This document shows, piece after piece, positions 1 to 8,439 of a stretch of 64,000 nt of DNA. The notes under the pieces are model-generated. The model had not been told where the DNA came from. It saw only the letters and a list, made by a program, of their open reading frames with translations, and made no database searches. Made by a program: the position numbers and the translations under genes. Position 1 is the stretch's first letter. Each line of letters opens with the position of its first letter. Source of the DNA: Jatrophihabitans sp. (lineage in GTDB: Bacteria; Actinomycetota; Actinomycetes; Mycobacteriales; Jatrophihabitantaceae); the NCBI GenBank assembly GCA_036399055.1, contig DASWNX010000039.1, positions 1 through 64,000 on the forward strand, read 5' to 3'.

Positions 1-810
1 GTTTGTCTGTGGTCGGTAGGGGCGGGTGCGTTTGTGGATGATGCCTAGCCGAGTGCAGGCATCACGCCAGGCGTGTGAGCGGTAAGACGAGCCGTTGTCG
101 GATAGCACGCGTTCGACGGTGACGCCGCGGTCGGCGAACCAGGCGGTCGCGCGTTGCAGGACGGCGATGGCGGTGTCGGCTTTCTCATCGGCGCAGATCT
201 CGGCGTAAGCGACTCGGGAGTGGTCATCGATCACGGTGTGGACGTAGCCAGTTCCCAGGAGCGGGCCGCCCCAGCCGGCACGGGGTGTCGCGGTGCGTGC
301 CGCGGTCGCCCACCGGTTGCGGCGGCCCTGCTCCTTGCCCACGTAGCGCCAGCCGCCGCCGTCGGGGATGTTGCCGAACTTGGTGACATCGACGTGGATC
401 AGCGAGCCGGGGTGATCGTGTTCGTAGCGGCGGATCGGCTCGCCGGTGACCCGGTCGATCCGGCTCAGGCGGTTGATCCGGCAGCGGACCAGCACCGCGT
501 GCACCGTCGAGGCCGGCAGGCCGAGCCGGCCGGCGATCTGCACAGGCCCGAGCCGCGACCGCCACCGCAGCCGCACAATCCGCCGCACCATGGCCGGCGG
601 CGTCTTGGCTGGGCTCGTGCGTGGCCGTGAGCTGCGATCGAGCATGCCGGCCGGGCCTTCGAGGCGGTAACGATCGGCCCACTTACGGGCCGTGCGCGGG
701 GCAACCATGAACATCTTCGCCGCGCTCGAATACGTCCACCCGCCTTCGACGATCAACATCGCGAGTCGGAGTCGGGCGCGAGGGGTCAGAGCAGCGTTAG
801 CGTGGGACAC
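1..810 (-). CDS. IS481-type transposase (3' end outside window)
   Basis: The frame is open from a GTG at 810 to the left edge (270 codons), so the C-terminus lies outside the window. The N-terminal third is a helix-turn-helix region (SSAAKMFMVAPRTARKWADR). An rve/DDE integrase core follows: IHVDVTKFG supplies the first Asp, VIDDHSRVAYAEI lies in the core, and VLSDNGSSYRS supplies the second Asp. The catalytic Glu would lie just off the edge. No frameshift is visible, so the element could be active. It sits beside the enediyne cluster and may mark its border or interrupt it. Family assignment is from motifs; the exact IS name cannot be given. Confidence 0.9.
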   Translation of the reverse strand, partial: MSHANAALTPRARLRLAMLIVEGGWTYSSAAKMFMVAPRTARKWADRYRLEGPAGMLDRSSRPRTSPAKTPPAMVRRIVRLRWRSRLGPVQIAGRLGLPASTVHAVLVRCRINRLSRIDRVTGEPIRRYEHDHPGSLIHVDVTKFGNIPDGGGWRYVGKEQGRRNRWATAARTATPRAGWGGPLLGTGYVHTVIDDHSRVAYAEICADEKADTAIAVLQRATAWFADRGVTVERVLSDNGSSYRSHAWRDACTRLGIIHKRTRPYRPQTN

Positions 811-870
811 GAAGGCCTCCGGTCAGTGAAGCGGTTCCTAGACAGCTCCACTTCACAACCGGAGGCCTTC
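811..870. repeat. Inverted repeat at the transposase 5' end
   Basis: Positions 811-831 and 851-870 form a near-perfect inverted repeat: GAAGGCCTCCGGT shared in full, then a GTGAAG tail with one bulged base, and about 19 nt between the arms. It lies directly upstream of the transposase GTG. It could be part of the IS terminal region or a hairpin shielding the transposase mRNA start from outside transcription. The true IS end cannot be fixed without the other end. Confidence 0.65.
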
Positions 871-1140
871 CCTCGTCTCAACGACAGGCCGACGTCAGCT
901 CAGACGGGACAACGTCCCTGGGCATCACAGCTAGGGCAACGTGGGAACCGGCTCTGGACCGGGGGTCGCCGGCGTCCGGATCAAGCGGTGGATGAGATCC
1001 GGGCAGCGGCTGGCGACCAGCACGGCAATCGCTGACAAGCGCCGGACGTCGACGGCGGTCAGTGTTTTGTCCAGAGCGGATCGACCGCCCGGACAGGTGG
1101 CGGGGAGCGCGCCCAGGCCGGTAAGACATGAGGAGCGACA

Positions 1141-2106
1141 GTGCCGACGATTCTGGGTTCGGTTCGAGGACTGGTGCTGGCCCCGTCACTGGAGGAGGTG
1201 AGCTTCGACGGCAGGGGGTTCGGGGTGAGCCCGACACCGGCCACCGACCGGCTCGAAGCCGTGCCGCAGGCTGTGGTGTGCGGATTCGAGTGGGCCATCG
1301 CCGCCCGCGATCTCACCGACGTCAGGCGCAGGCTGCGCCTGGTAGATGAGGAGCAGCGCGGCTTCGCCTACGAGGGCGCGGCGATGGCGTGCACCATCCT
1401 CGACGCCGTCCGGGGCAACCGCACCCGTGAGCTGCTCAGCGGGGCCGGCGAGAAGTACATTCTGCTTGCCTACATAGGCATTGGGTTCGCGATGGCCAGG
1501 TTGCCGCGGCCACTCTGGAAGAAAGCGCTGCCTGACCTGGCCTCGCGTTATCACCCGACGATGAGCTGGCTGGCGGTCGACGGTTACGGCTTTGACCGCG
1601 CGTATTTCCAGACCGAACGCTGGGTCGACCGGCAGGAGATCCCGGCTGCCTATCCATGGCAAGGCTCGCCGGAGTACTTCCCGCGCGCGGTGGACCAGGG
1701 CATCGGCCGGGCGCTGTGGTTCATCTGCGGCGCGGACCCGGCCAAGGTGAGCACGGCGGTCCGTCGCTTCGCGCCGGGCCGGCAGGCTGACCTGTGGAGC
1801 GGGGTGGGTCTGGCGGCGACGTTCGCCGGTGGCTGCCCGCGCGCCGGGCTGGCCGAGCTGCGCAAGTCTGCCGGTGACTACTGGCCAGAGCTCGCGCTCG
1901 GGTCGGTGTTCGCGGTCAAGGCCCGTGCCTACGCCGGCTTCGTCCCCGAGCACACGGTGCAGGCCAACGAGCAACTGACCCACCTGTCCATCGAGGGCGC
2001 AAACGCGCTGGCCGACCGCACCGAGGTCACATCCCTGGCCAGCGGGTCGCTGCCGGCCTACGAGATCTGGCGCCGGCGCATCCGTGAGCAGGTCGCGGCG
2101 GTCTGA
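1141..2106 (+). CDS. DUF1702 family protein, enediyne UnbL/E3-like (copy 1)
   Basis: A 321-aa protein of the DUF1702 family, which occurs in enediyne clusters as the UnbL/E3-type conserved protein of unknown biochemical role. Shared signatures with its neighbour are RGFAYEGAAM, LLAYIGIGFAMARLP, a W-L-x-x-D-G-[YF]-G-F motif, DQGIGRALWF, ADLWSGVGLAATFAGG and a C-terminal PAYEIWRRRI. The GTG start at 1141 is preceded by AGGAG with 7-nt spacing. No signal peptide or convincing membrane span is seen. It is followed at 183 bp by a second DUF1702 gene and then a P450. The family call is strong; the function in assembling the enediyne core is inferred from context. Confidence 0.88.
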   Translation: MPTILGSVRGLVLAPSLEEVSFDGRGFGVSPTPATDRLEAVPQAVVCGFEWAIAARDLTDVRRRLRLVDEEQRGFAYEGAAMACTILDAVRGNRTRELLSGAGEKYILLAYIGIGFAMARLPRPLWKKALPDLASRYHPTMSWLAVDGYGFDRAYFQTERWVDRQEIPAAYPWQGSPEYFPRAVDQGIGRALWFICGADPAKVSTAVRRFAPGRQADLWSGVGLAATFAGGCPRAGLAELRKSAGDYWPELALGSVFAVKARAYAGFVPEHTVQANEQLTHLSIEGANALADRTEVTSLASGSLPAYEIWRRRIREQVAAV

Positions 2107-2289
2107 GTCCGGCTCACGACGTCACCGACAGGAGTCCGCCGCCTGCCAACCCCCAGAGGCTGACAGGACAGGCCCGCCGCCGTGGCCCCGGTGAGTAGGC
2201 ACGACGGAGTAAGCGCCCCGCCCCTGCCGCTGACAGCATTCGTTCATCGAGGAATCCGGTCGTGAGAAGACCCGTCGAGGGAGAATAAA

Positions 2290-3261
2290 TTGCCCGGCTT
2301 GAGAGCGCTACGGCGTCGCATCCTTACCCCGAACATGTCCGCGACGAAGCTGGATGTCCGTGGTTTCAACGAGAAGGACCAGGCGGCCAAGCAGTTGCTG
2401 GAGACGGTGGGCGCGACGTTCCTCACCGGCTACGGCTACGCCGTCCAGGCGCGGACGGTAGCTGAGTGCGAGCAGCGGCTGGAGCAGATCGCCCCGCAGT
2501 TTCGAGGCTTCGGCTACGAAGGCGCGGCGATGGGCTACGCGGTGCTGGACGGCCTGCCGATCGGCGGCTCCCGTCATGTGTCGGAGTTCCTGGCCGGCCG
2601 GGGCGCCCAGCACGCCTACATGGCCTACATCGGGGTGGGTTGGGCGATGGCGAGGTTGCCACGGTTTCGGTGGTCGAGGGTCACCGTCGCCGATCCGCTG
2701 ATGCGATGGCTGGTGCTGGATGGCTTCGGCTTTCATCAGGCCTACTTCAAGACCGACAAGTACGTGACCCGGCAGTACCAGGAGCCGGAGTTCCCGTGGC
2801 CCGCCGAAGGCCAGCAGTGGTATGCCAATCACGCGATCGATCAGGGCATCGGCCGGGCGATGTGGTTCGTCGGAGGCGCCGAGGCCGAGCTGGTGGCCAG
2901 CATGATCGAGAAGTTCCCCGAGTCCCGCCAGCCCGACTTGTGGAGCGGCGCCGGCTTGGCGGCCACCTACGCCGGTGGCGCTGACGAGCAGGAGCTGCTC
3001 GCGTTCTGGCATCGCGCGGGCAAGCACCGCCCGCAGGTCGCTCAGGGTTCTGCCTTCGCCGCGACCGCCCGGCTGGAAGCCGGCCTGGTGACCCCGCACA
3101 CCCGCCTGGCCACCGAGGTGTTCTGCGGCATGAGCCCGGAGCAGGCCTCCCAGGCCAGCGCCGACCTTCGTCCTGAGGGGCCGGCGGCCGATGACCTGCC
3201 GGTCTACGAGCTGTGGCGGCAGCGGATCGCTGACTCCTTCGTCAGCCTCGGACGGGTCTAG
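2290..3261 (+). CDS. DUF1702 family protein, enediyne UnbL/E3-like (copy 2)
   Basis: A 323-aa paralogue of the upstream DUF1702 protein, collinear over its length (RGFGYEGAAMGYAV, MAYIGVGWAMARLPRF, DGFGFHQAYF, DQGIGRAMWF, PDLWSGAGLAATYAGG, VYELWRQRI). The start is a TTG with GAGGGAG upstream. Alignment with copy 1 (MPTILGSVRG versus MPGLRALRRR) supports it over the internal ATG at 2335. The stop lies 4 bp before the P450 start, so the two are probably co-translated. Divergence between copies is substantial, suggesting an old duplication or two distinct roles rather than a recent tandem copy. Confidence 0.87.
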   Translation: MPGLRALRRRILTPNMSATKLDVRGFNEKDQAAKQLLETVGATFLTGYGYAVQARTVAECEQRLEQIAPQFRGFGYEGAAMGYAVLDGLPIGGSRHVSEFLAGRGAQHAYMAYIGVGWAMARLPRFRWSRVTVADPLMRWLVLDGFGFHQAYFKTDKYVTRQYQEPEFPWPAEGQQWYANHAIDQGIGRAMWFVGGAEAELVASMIEKFPESRQPDLWSGAGLAATYAGGADEQELLAFWHRAGKHRPQVAQGSAFAATARLEAGLVTPHTRLATEVFCGMSPEQASQASADLRPEGPAADDLPVYELWRQRIADSFVSLGRV

Positions 3262-3265
3262 CCTG

Positions 3266-4648
3266 ATGGCCGAATCGACCGTCACCCTCGCTCTGCCACG
3301 GCGCACGCCGCCCGGACCGCCCCGCTCTGCCACCCTCGGACTGCTCACCAAGCTGACCTCGGACCGGCTGGGTTTGATGAACCTGGCGGCGTCGAACTAC
3401 GGCGACGCGGTTCGCCTGTCGATCGGCCCGAAGACCTTGTACCTGTTCAACAATCCCGAGTACGCCAAGCATGTCCTGGCTGACAACGCCGGCAATTACC
3501 ACAAGGGCATCGGCCTGGTCCAAGCCAAGCGAGCGATCGGCGACGGCCTGCTGACCAGTGACGGCGAGTTGTGGCGCAAGCAGCGCAAGATAATCCAACC
3601 GGTGTTCAAGGCCAAACGGATCGCCCAGCAGGCCGGCGTGATCGCGGTCGAGGCGGGCAGGTTGGTGCAACGGTTGCGCCGCTACGACGGCGGCGGACCG
3701 GTTGACATCATGCAGGAGATGACCGGGCTCACCCTGGGGGTGCTGGGGCAGTCCTTGCTCGACGCCGACCTTGGCGTCTACGCCGGCGTCGGCCACTCGT
3801 TCGAGGCCGTCCAGGACCAGGCGATGTTCGAGATGGCGTCGATGGGACTGGTCCCCATGTGGGTGCCCCATCCCAAGCAGTCGCGCTTTCGCAAGGCCCG
3901 GCGCCACCTCGAGCACGTCGTGGACGCGCTGGTGGCAGACCGGATCGCTCGCGGCGACGGTGACGGCGATGACGTGATGTCGCGGTTGATCGACTCGACC
4001 AGCCGTGAACCGGACCCGGCCGTGGGAAAGCAGCGGCTGCGCGACGAGCTGGTCACCTTGCTGCTGGCCGGTCATGAGACCACCGCGAGCACTCTGGGCT
4101 GGACGTTCTACCTGATCGACAAGCATCCCCATGTCTGGCAGCGGCTGCACGAGGAGGCCGTGGAGGTGCTCGGTGACCGGCCGCCGACGTATGAAGACCT
4201 GCGCCGCTTGACCTATACCTCGATGGTGGTCGAAGAGGCGATGCGGCTCTACCCCCCGGTCTGGATCCTGCCGAGGCTGGCGCAGGCCGATGATGAGATC
4301 GGCGGTTATCACGTGCCGGCCGGCGCCGATGTGGTGGTCTGCCCGTACACGATGCACCGCCATCCTGAGTTCTGGACCGATCCGGAGCGTTTCAATCCGG
4401 AGCGCTTTGATCCGAGTGACACGACCAGCCGGCCAGGCTATGCCTACATCCCCTTCGGCGCCGGGCCGCGGTTCTGCGTGGGTAACCATCTAGGCATGAT
4501 GGAAGCGGTGTTCGTCCTCTCCTCGGTCGTGCGAGAGTTGCGGCTGACCAAGCTGCCCGGTTACCGGGTGACGCCGGAGCCGATGCTCTCACTGCGGGTC
4601 CGGGGTGGGTTGCCGATGCTGGTCAGCTCCGTCGCCGAGCCCGCTTGA
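3266..4648 (+). CDS. Cytochrome P450
   Basis: A 460-aa haem monooxygenase. Visible motifs are the I-helix oxygen-binding AGHETTAST (about residue 268), the K-helix ExxR in EEAMRLYPP (about 321), the PERFNPERF meander, and the haem-binding loop FGAGPRFCVGNHLG with the axial Cys at residue 404. It most resembles the bacterial P450s with eukaryote-like E-class signatures. The start is the ATG 4 bp after the DUF1702 stop; the longer upstream frame overlaps that gene and is unlikely. Its position in a DUF1702-DUF1702-P450 unit suggests oxidative tailoring of the enediyne core or an attached group. Substrate is unknown. A redox partner is not visible nearby. Confidence 0.93.
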   Translation: MAESTVTLALPRRTPPGPPRSATLGLLTKLTSDRLGLMNLAASNYGDAVRLSIGPKTLYLFNNPEYAKHVLADNAGNYHKGIGLVQAKRAIGDGLLTSDGELWRKQRKIIQPVFKAKRIAQQAGVIAVEAGRLVQRLRRYDGGGPVDIMQEMTGLTLGVLGQSLLDADLGVYAGVGHSFEAVQDQAMFEMASMGLVPMWVPHPKQSRFRKARRHLEHVVDALVADRIARGDGDGDDVMSRLIDSTSREPDPAVGKQRLRDELVTLLLAGHETTASTLGWTFYLIDKHPHVWQRLHEEAVEVLGDRPPTYEDLRRLTYTSMVVEEAMRLYPPVWILPRLAQADDEIGGYHVPAGADVVVCPYTMHRHPEFWTDPERFNPERFDPSDTTSRPGYAYIPFGAGPRFCVGNHLGMMEAVFVLSSVVRELRLTKLPGYRVTPEPMLSLRVRGGLPMLVSSVAEPA

Positions 4649-4664
4649 GCTTCCTCACCGGAGT

Positions 4665-4700
4665 AGAGCTGGTGCGTCTGCCGGCAGGCGCACCAGCTCT
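4665..4700. terminator. Bidirectional terminator between P450 and AraC gene
   Basis: AGAGCTGGTGCG (4665-4676) pairs perfectly with CGCACCAGCTCT (4689-4700), and the inner CTGC/GCAG can extend the stem. It lies between two convergent stop codons (4648 and 4767). No long T tract follows, as is usual in high-GC actinomycetes. Confidence 0.75.
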
Positions 4701-4726
4701 GAGGCTCTGTAGCTCTGAGGCTCTGT
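4695..4726. repeat. Two perfect 16-bp tandem repeats
   Basis: The unit AGCTCTGAGGCTCTGT occurs at 4695-4710 and again at 4711-4726. The first unit overlaps the right arm of the terminator hairpin, so it probably arose by slippage or duplication of the stem edge. Confidence 0.85.
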
Positions 4727-4766
4727 CCGGTGTGGGCCCCCGCGGCCGGACGTGAGCCCGGCAGCC

Positions 4767-5606
4767 TCAGCCCACCACCAGGCAGGAACTGCCGGCCCAG
4801 GTCGTGCTGGAATCGGCGTCGGCAGCGCTTCGTCGCTGCTGACCTGGCGCAGGCCGCGCGTCCACCACTGCGGGCGCCGCCGGCGTCCGGCTGTCCAGCT
4901 CGGGTAGAGCCAGCAAGATCGGCAGGTCGGTCAGCCGCGGTGGGCGCAGCTCGATGTTCGCGGTCACGGTGCGGCCGGCCACCACCCTGATCGGCCGTCC
5001 GGCTGCCACCGACACCGGCCTGCGCGTCCACGGCCGCGGGTCCAGATCGCGCACCGCGACCGCGGTGGCGTGAAGGAACCACTGCCCCTCCGGCACTGCG
5101 TTGAGTTGGTAGCTTTCGGCGCCGTCGAGCACCGCGTATGCGACCGGTGTCCCCTGCGGGATGGCGCTGTCGAACAGCGACACGTACACCCTCATCGGCA
5201 CGTCGGCCTCCGGAGCCGTCACCGTGCCTCGCAGCCCACCAAGGCGCTGGCCGGTCGCCGCCATGACCTGCGGAGCCGGGATGCCGACCTCGGACAGGTA
5301 GCGATAGCGCGCCGGTGAGATGCTGACGCTGCGGGTGAATCGGCTGGAAAACGTGCCAGGACTGTTATAGCCGACCTGGTATGAGATGTCGGTGACACTC
5401 ATGGTGGTCTCCAACAACAGGTTTTTGGCCTTGTAGAGCCGGATGGCGGTCAGGAACCTGCCGGGTGACGTGCCGGTGATGCCGCGGAAGACGCGGGAGA
5501 AGTAGAACCGGCTGAACACCGCCAAGTCCGCCATCTCTTCGAGGGACAGCGGTTCGTCGTACCGCTCCCACATGCTGGTGATCACGCGTTCGACGGCAGT
5601 TTGCAC
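4767..5606 (-). CDS. AraC/XylS-family transcriptional regulator
   Basis: A 279-aa protein with the two AraC helix-turn-helix motifs at its N-terminus: SLEEMADLAVFSRFYFSRVFR and MSVTDISYQVGYNSPGTFSSRF, followed by SVSISPARYR. An additional domain of about 160 residues follows (GLRGTVTAPEADVPMRVYVSLFDS...), which could sense a ligand. The GTG at 5606 is chosen because AAGGAGG lies 4 nt upstream; the longer upstream frame has AT-rich, non-coding-like sequence. Placed between the P450 unit and a long regulatory-looking gap, it is a plausible pathway regulator of the enediyne cluster; this is inference. Confidence 0.9.
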   Translation of the reverse strand: MQTAVERVITSMWERYDEPLSLEEMADLAVFSRFYFSRVFRGITGTSPGRFLTAIRLYKAKNLLLETTMSVTDISYQVGYNSPGTFSSRFTRSVSISPARYRYLSEVGIPAPQVMAATGQRLGGLRGTVTAPEADVPMRVYVSLFDSAIPQGTPVAYAVLDGAESYQLNAVPEGQWFLHATAVAVRDLDPRPWTRRPVSVAAGRPIRVVAGRTVTANIELRPPRLTDLPILLALPELDSRTPAAPAVVDARPAPGQQRRSAADADSSTTWAGSSCLVVG

Positions 5607-5789
5607 AGTTCCTCCTTGGATCTGTCGTACCAAGTGCGAGTCCGGCATCTGTTTGATGCGCGAGGGGGTGAACGAAGGGGCAAGGGTGGGGAGGTGATCA
5701 CGGCGTCCGCCACCAGCCGCCACCACGTTGATTCCGTAACGGCAAGACGCCTGACTCAGAGCAAAGTCAAAGATCATCGAGCCAAGAGC

Positions 5790-5809
5790 AATATGTCGCT
5801 CGGCATATT
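5790..5809. promoter_or_regulatory. Possible operator upstream of AraC gene
   Basis: AATATG (5790-5795), an 8-nt spacer and CATATT (5804-5809) form a perfect inverted repeat. It lies about 184 bp upstream of the AraC start in an AT-rich patch. Geometry fits a dimeric regulator site, but no partner protein is identified. Confidence 0.35.
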
Positions 5810-6495
5810 TCGACTCGGCTATTATGCTAATGGGTCTGGACAAAGACATAAATGTGCCCACCTGGCATTCGTAATGAGTATTTGCTGCATTAGCCGCCTC
5901 GTGGAAGCCGACCTTAGCAGCATGTATGTAAAAGCGACATACCGACTTCGGACGTTACCCACAGCATGTGGCCTGTCGCTGTGGGCCAACTTTAGTCTGC
6001 CGCTCCGGACGCTGAAAGGAAAGGTTTGGAGCAGATTGCGCACATTAGAAGAAGCGAACCTTAGTGTCTGCACGAAGCTCTATTTCGGGCACTGGATGGC
6101 TCTCTGGAAGTGGTGTTCGCTAGTGCTGAACTGGGACCGCATACGGCCTTGCAGGGCCGGAAGCGAGCGCTACTGAGCCTGGGAGAGCAGTGCGACCCGG
6201 CCGGTGGAGACACTCCAAGATCGGCCTGGGGTTGCTGTCCTGGACTGGCGACGGCGATCGGAATTCTGCTTGTCAGGCGCAAGTACGGGAGTTGTATGCA
6301 ACCAAACCTGTTGGTTTTACTGGGGTTTCCCCCTCATCGTGGCTACCGCGTCGGCGGCCGGCGTCAGGTGGCGGGTCCTGTCTCCAGCTCCCCGGCCCGC
6401 TCGGGCCAGACTGCGACTTGGCGCACAACGGAACTGTGATGGTGTATAGGGGGCCTAACTTGGTGTCTGCAATATTGTGAAAGTCGAACGATTTT

Positions 6496-6508
6496 CATAT
6501 TGCATATG
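6496..6508. promoter_or_regulatory. Short AT-rich palindrome
   Basis: CATAT-TGC-ATATG at 6496-6508 is a perfect short inverted repeat within an AT-rich stretch. It shares the ATATG/CATAT half-site core with the repeat at 5790-5809, which suggests but does not prove a common binding protein. Confidence 0.3.
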
Positions 6509-7257
6509 GACACAGTCGTGCGCATGAGGTGACCGGGCTGGCCGATCGAATGCAAGGCGTCGCTGAGCCGTTGCGCAGTGACGCTGAAGCGCAAGTCGAG
6601 CGGCAGGTGGACCGATTATCCAGGGTTCAACAGTTTCCTCGCTCAATGATTTATCTTGACGGCCGGAAGGGCTCTGCGCAGCAAGTCCCACAGGGGCTCC
6701 CACCGAACTCACCGATTCAGCTCGGCGCTTTCGGGCCGCTGGCCTTGCGGGCTGGCAGCCCACGCCGCCAAACCCACCAGCTCTGGCGCGTCCGGCGCAG
6801 ACGGCGATGTCGATATTCAATAAAAGTGCGACTGCGGCCTCGCGCTGATCGCCAAGACCGCCCGTGCCGTGACGGGCACAAAGCCGGGTAATAGTCCGCG
6901 GCCGCCCTGGTCACAGGTCTGCCCGCGCTCGCAGTGGCTGGCGCGTGCGGCGGCGCGTGCGGCAGCGCGTCGGTGCGAGGCGAAAGGGTGTGCACCCACG
7001 GCGCGGGCGAGGCGGCAGGCGAATTCCGCCTGATCCCGAGCTGTTCGGATCGCGGGCAGACTGCGCCTCTGATGCTCACCCGCGGCGCTGCAGCCGCAGC
7101 GCCGCAGCCCGCGAGGCCGTGCCGCCGCGAGGCTTGAGAGACTGAGCGGAGCGCGAGGCTGTGGCGTCGGCAGGACGCGGTAAGGGCAGGCGCGCCAGGG
7201 CCCCGCTCGTGACCCACCCAGTGGCCGCGGCCTGCCCTCGCCAGGGCCGAATGCCGC

Positions 7258-8439
7258 TCAGATGTAGAGCGTGTTGGGCTCCTTGCCGCACAGGACGCGG
7301 CCGTAGAGCTCAGAGTTGGTGTCCGGGTGCATCAGGGCGTGCAGGTTGATGGCCTGGACGTCACGCCAGATCCGCTGCATCGGGACGTGGGAGTAGATCG
7401 AAGAGCCGCCGCTGGCCGAACTGAGGATCTCGACGGCATCCTTGACCAGCTTGCACACCGCGCCCATGTCAGCACGCGCCTTGGCCCGCTCCTCGATGCT
7501 CCACTCCGAGCGCTGGGCGCATTTGGCGTCCACCACAGAAGCCAGCCGATGCGCGTGGAACTCTGCCGCGTCGATTTTCATCGAGGCCTCCGACACCTGA
7601 AGGTGGGTCAGCGGCGCCTCGCTCTGGCTCTCGTAGGTGGTGTAGCTGATCTTCCGGTCCGGAAGCCATTGGAGAAAGGCGTCCCTGGCTGCGAATCCGA
7701 GGCCGAGCACGGCGCCCACGGAGGAGGCCGAGGCCACCGGCAGCAGCGGCGCGTTGTAGATCGGGGACTGGGCGTTGACCGTGGAAGCGCCCTGCCCCTG
7801 CAGTATCGCGGGCAGCGGCATGATCCGTTCCTGCGGAATGAACACCTCGTGCGCGACGGTGCTGACGCTGCCGGTGCCCTTCAGCCCAGAGGTGTGCCAG
7901 TCGTCGATGACCGTCAGGTCAGACATCGGGACGAGGGCGATGACCGGCATCGGCTCGCTGTGCGGACCGACCTGGATCGCGACGATCTCCTGCCAGTGAG
8001 CATGCGGCGCGCCGCTGATGAAACCCCACTTGCCGTTCACCACGACGCCGCCGTCAACCGGGGTGGCCATCGCGGTCGGGCTCAGCGTTCCGCAGATCCG
8101 GACATCCGGGGTCGAGAACACCTCGTCCTGCACCTCGTCGGGGAACTGGCATGCCATCCAGGTCGGGATCCAGTACACCGACGCCGCCCACGAGGTGGAG
8201 CCGTCCGCCCGGCCGAGCTGGGCGGCGACCTCCACCAGGGTGCGGGTGTCGGCCTCGTAGCCTCCGTATCGCGCCGGTGTCCGGAGGCGGAACATGCCGG
8301 CAGCGGCGATGGCGTCGATCACCACGTCGCTGATCCGCCGGTTCTCCTCAGCCCAGGCAGCATGCTGCTGGATGAGCGGCGTCAGTTCCGAAGCTCGATG
8401 GACCAGCTCAGACCGCGTCGGAACTTCGGTCGTCAACAC
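7258..8439 (-). CDS. Acyl-CoA-dehydrogenase-fold flavin-dependent monooxygenase
   Basis: A 393-aa protein of the HsaA/DszC-like group of flavin monooxygenases that share the acyl-CoA dehydrogenase fold. Features seen are an N-terminal helical part with RISDVVIDAIAAAGMFRL and a P-x-R-Y-G-G motif, the central beta region (KWGFISGAPHAHW; WHTSGLKGTGS), and a C-terminal helical domain with SGGSSIYSHVPMQRIWRDVQ. Such enzymes use reduced FMN/FAD from a separate reductase to hydroxylate aromatic or polyketide substrates. The GTG start has AGGAGG 5 nt upstream; an overlapping ATG is out of frame. It is probably a tailoring enzyme of the cluster. No reductase partner is seen in the window. Confidence 0.88.
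   Translation of the reverse strand: MLTTEVPTRSELVHRASELTPLIQQHAAWAEENRRISDVVIDAIAAAGMFRLRTPARYGGYEADTRTLVEVAAQLGRADGSTSWAASVYWIPTWMACQFPDEVQDEVFSTPDVRICGTLSPTAMATPVDGGVVVNGKWGFISGAPHAHWQEIVAIQVGPHSEPMPVIALVPMSDLTVIDDWHTSGLKGTGSVSTVAHEVFIPQERIMPLPAILQGQGASTVNAQSPIYNAPLLPVASASSVGAVLGLGFAARDAFLQWLPDRKISYTTYESQSEAPLTHLQVSEASMKIDAAEFHAHRLASVVDAKCAQRSEWSIEERAKARADMGAVCKLVKDAVEILSSASGGSSIYSHVPMQRIWRDVQAINLHALMHPDTNSELYGRVLCGKEPNTLYI

Larger units (their letters stand above)
5607..7257. other. 1.65-kb stretch without a credible gene
   Basis: The short open frames here overlap on both strands and lack recognisable domains or good ribosome sites. Roughly the first 900 bases are clearly lower in GC than the surroundings, and the last 350 are very GC-rich. 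Several inverted repeats occur: 5790-5809, 5958-5985 and 6496-6508. It separates the AraC gene from the flavin monooxygenase gene and may hold regulatory DNA, a small RNA or a decayed gene. Confidence 0.6.

Noticed and set aside
6061-7349. Several open frames of 60-166 codons in the gap at 5.6-7.3 kb
   Set aside because: They overlap on both strands, lack ribosome sites and recognisable domains, and show no consistent codon bias.
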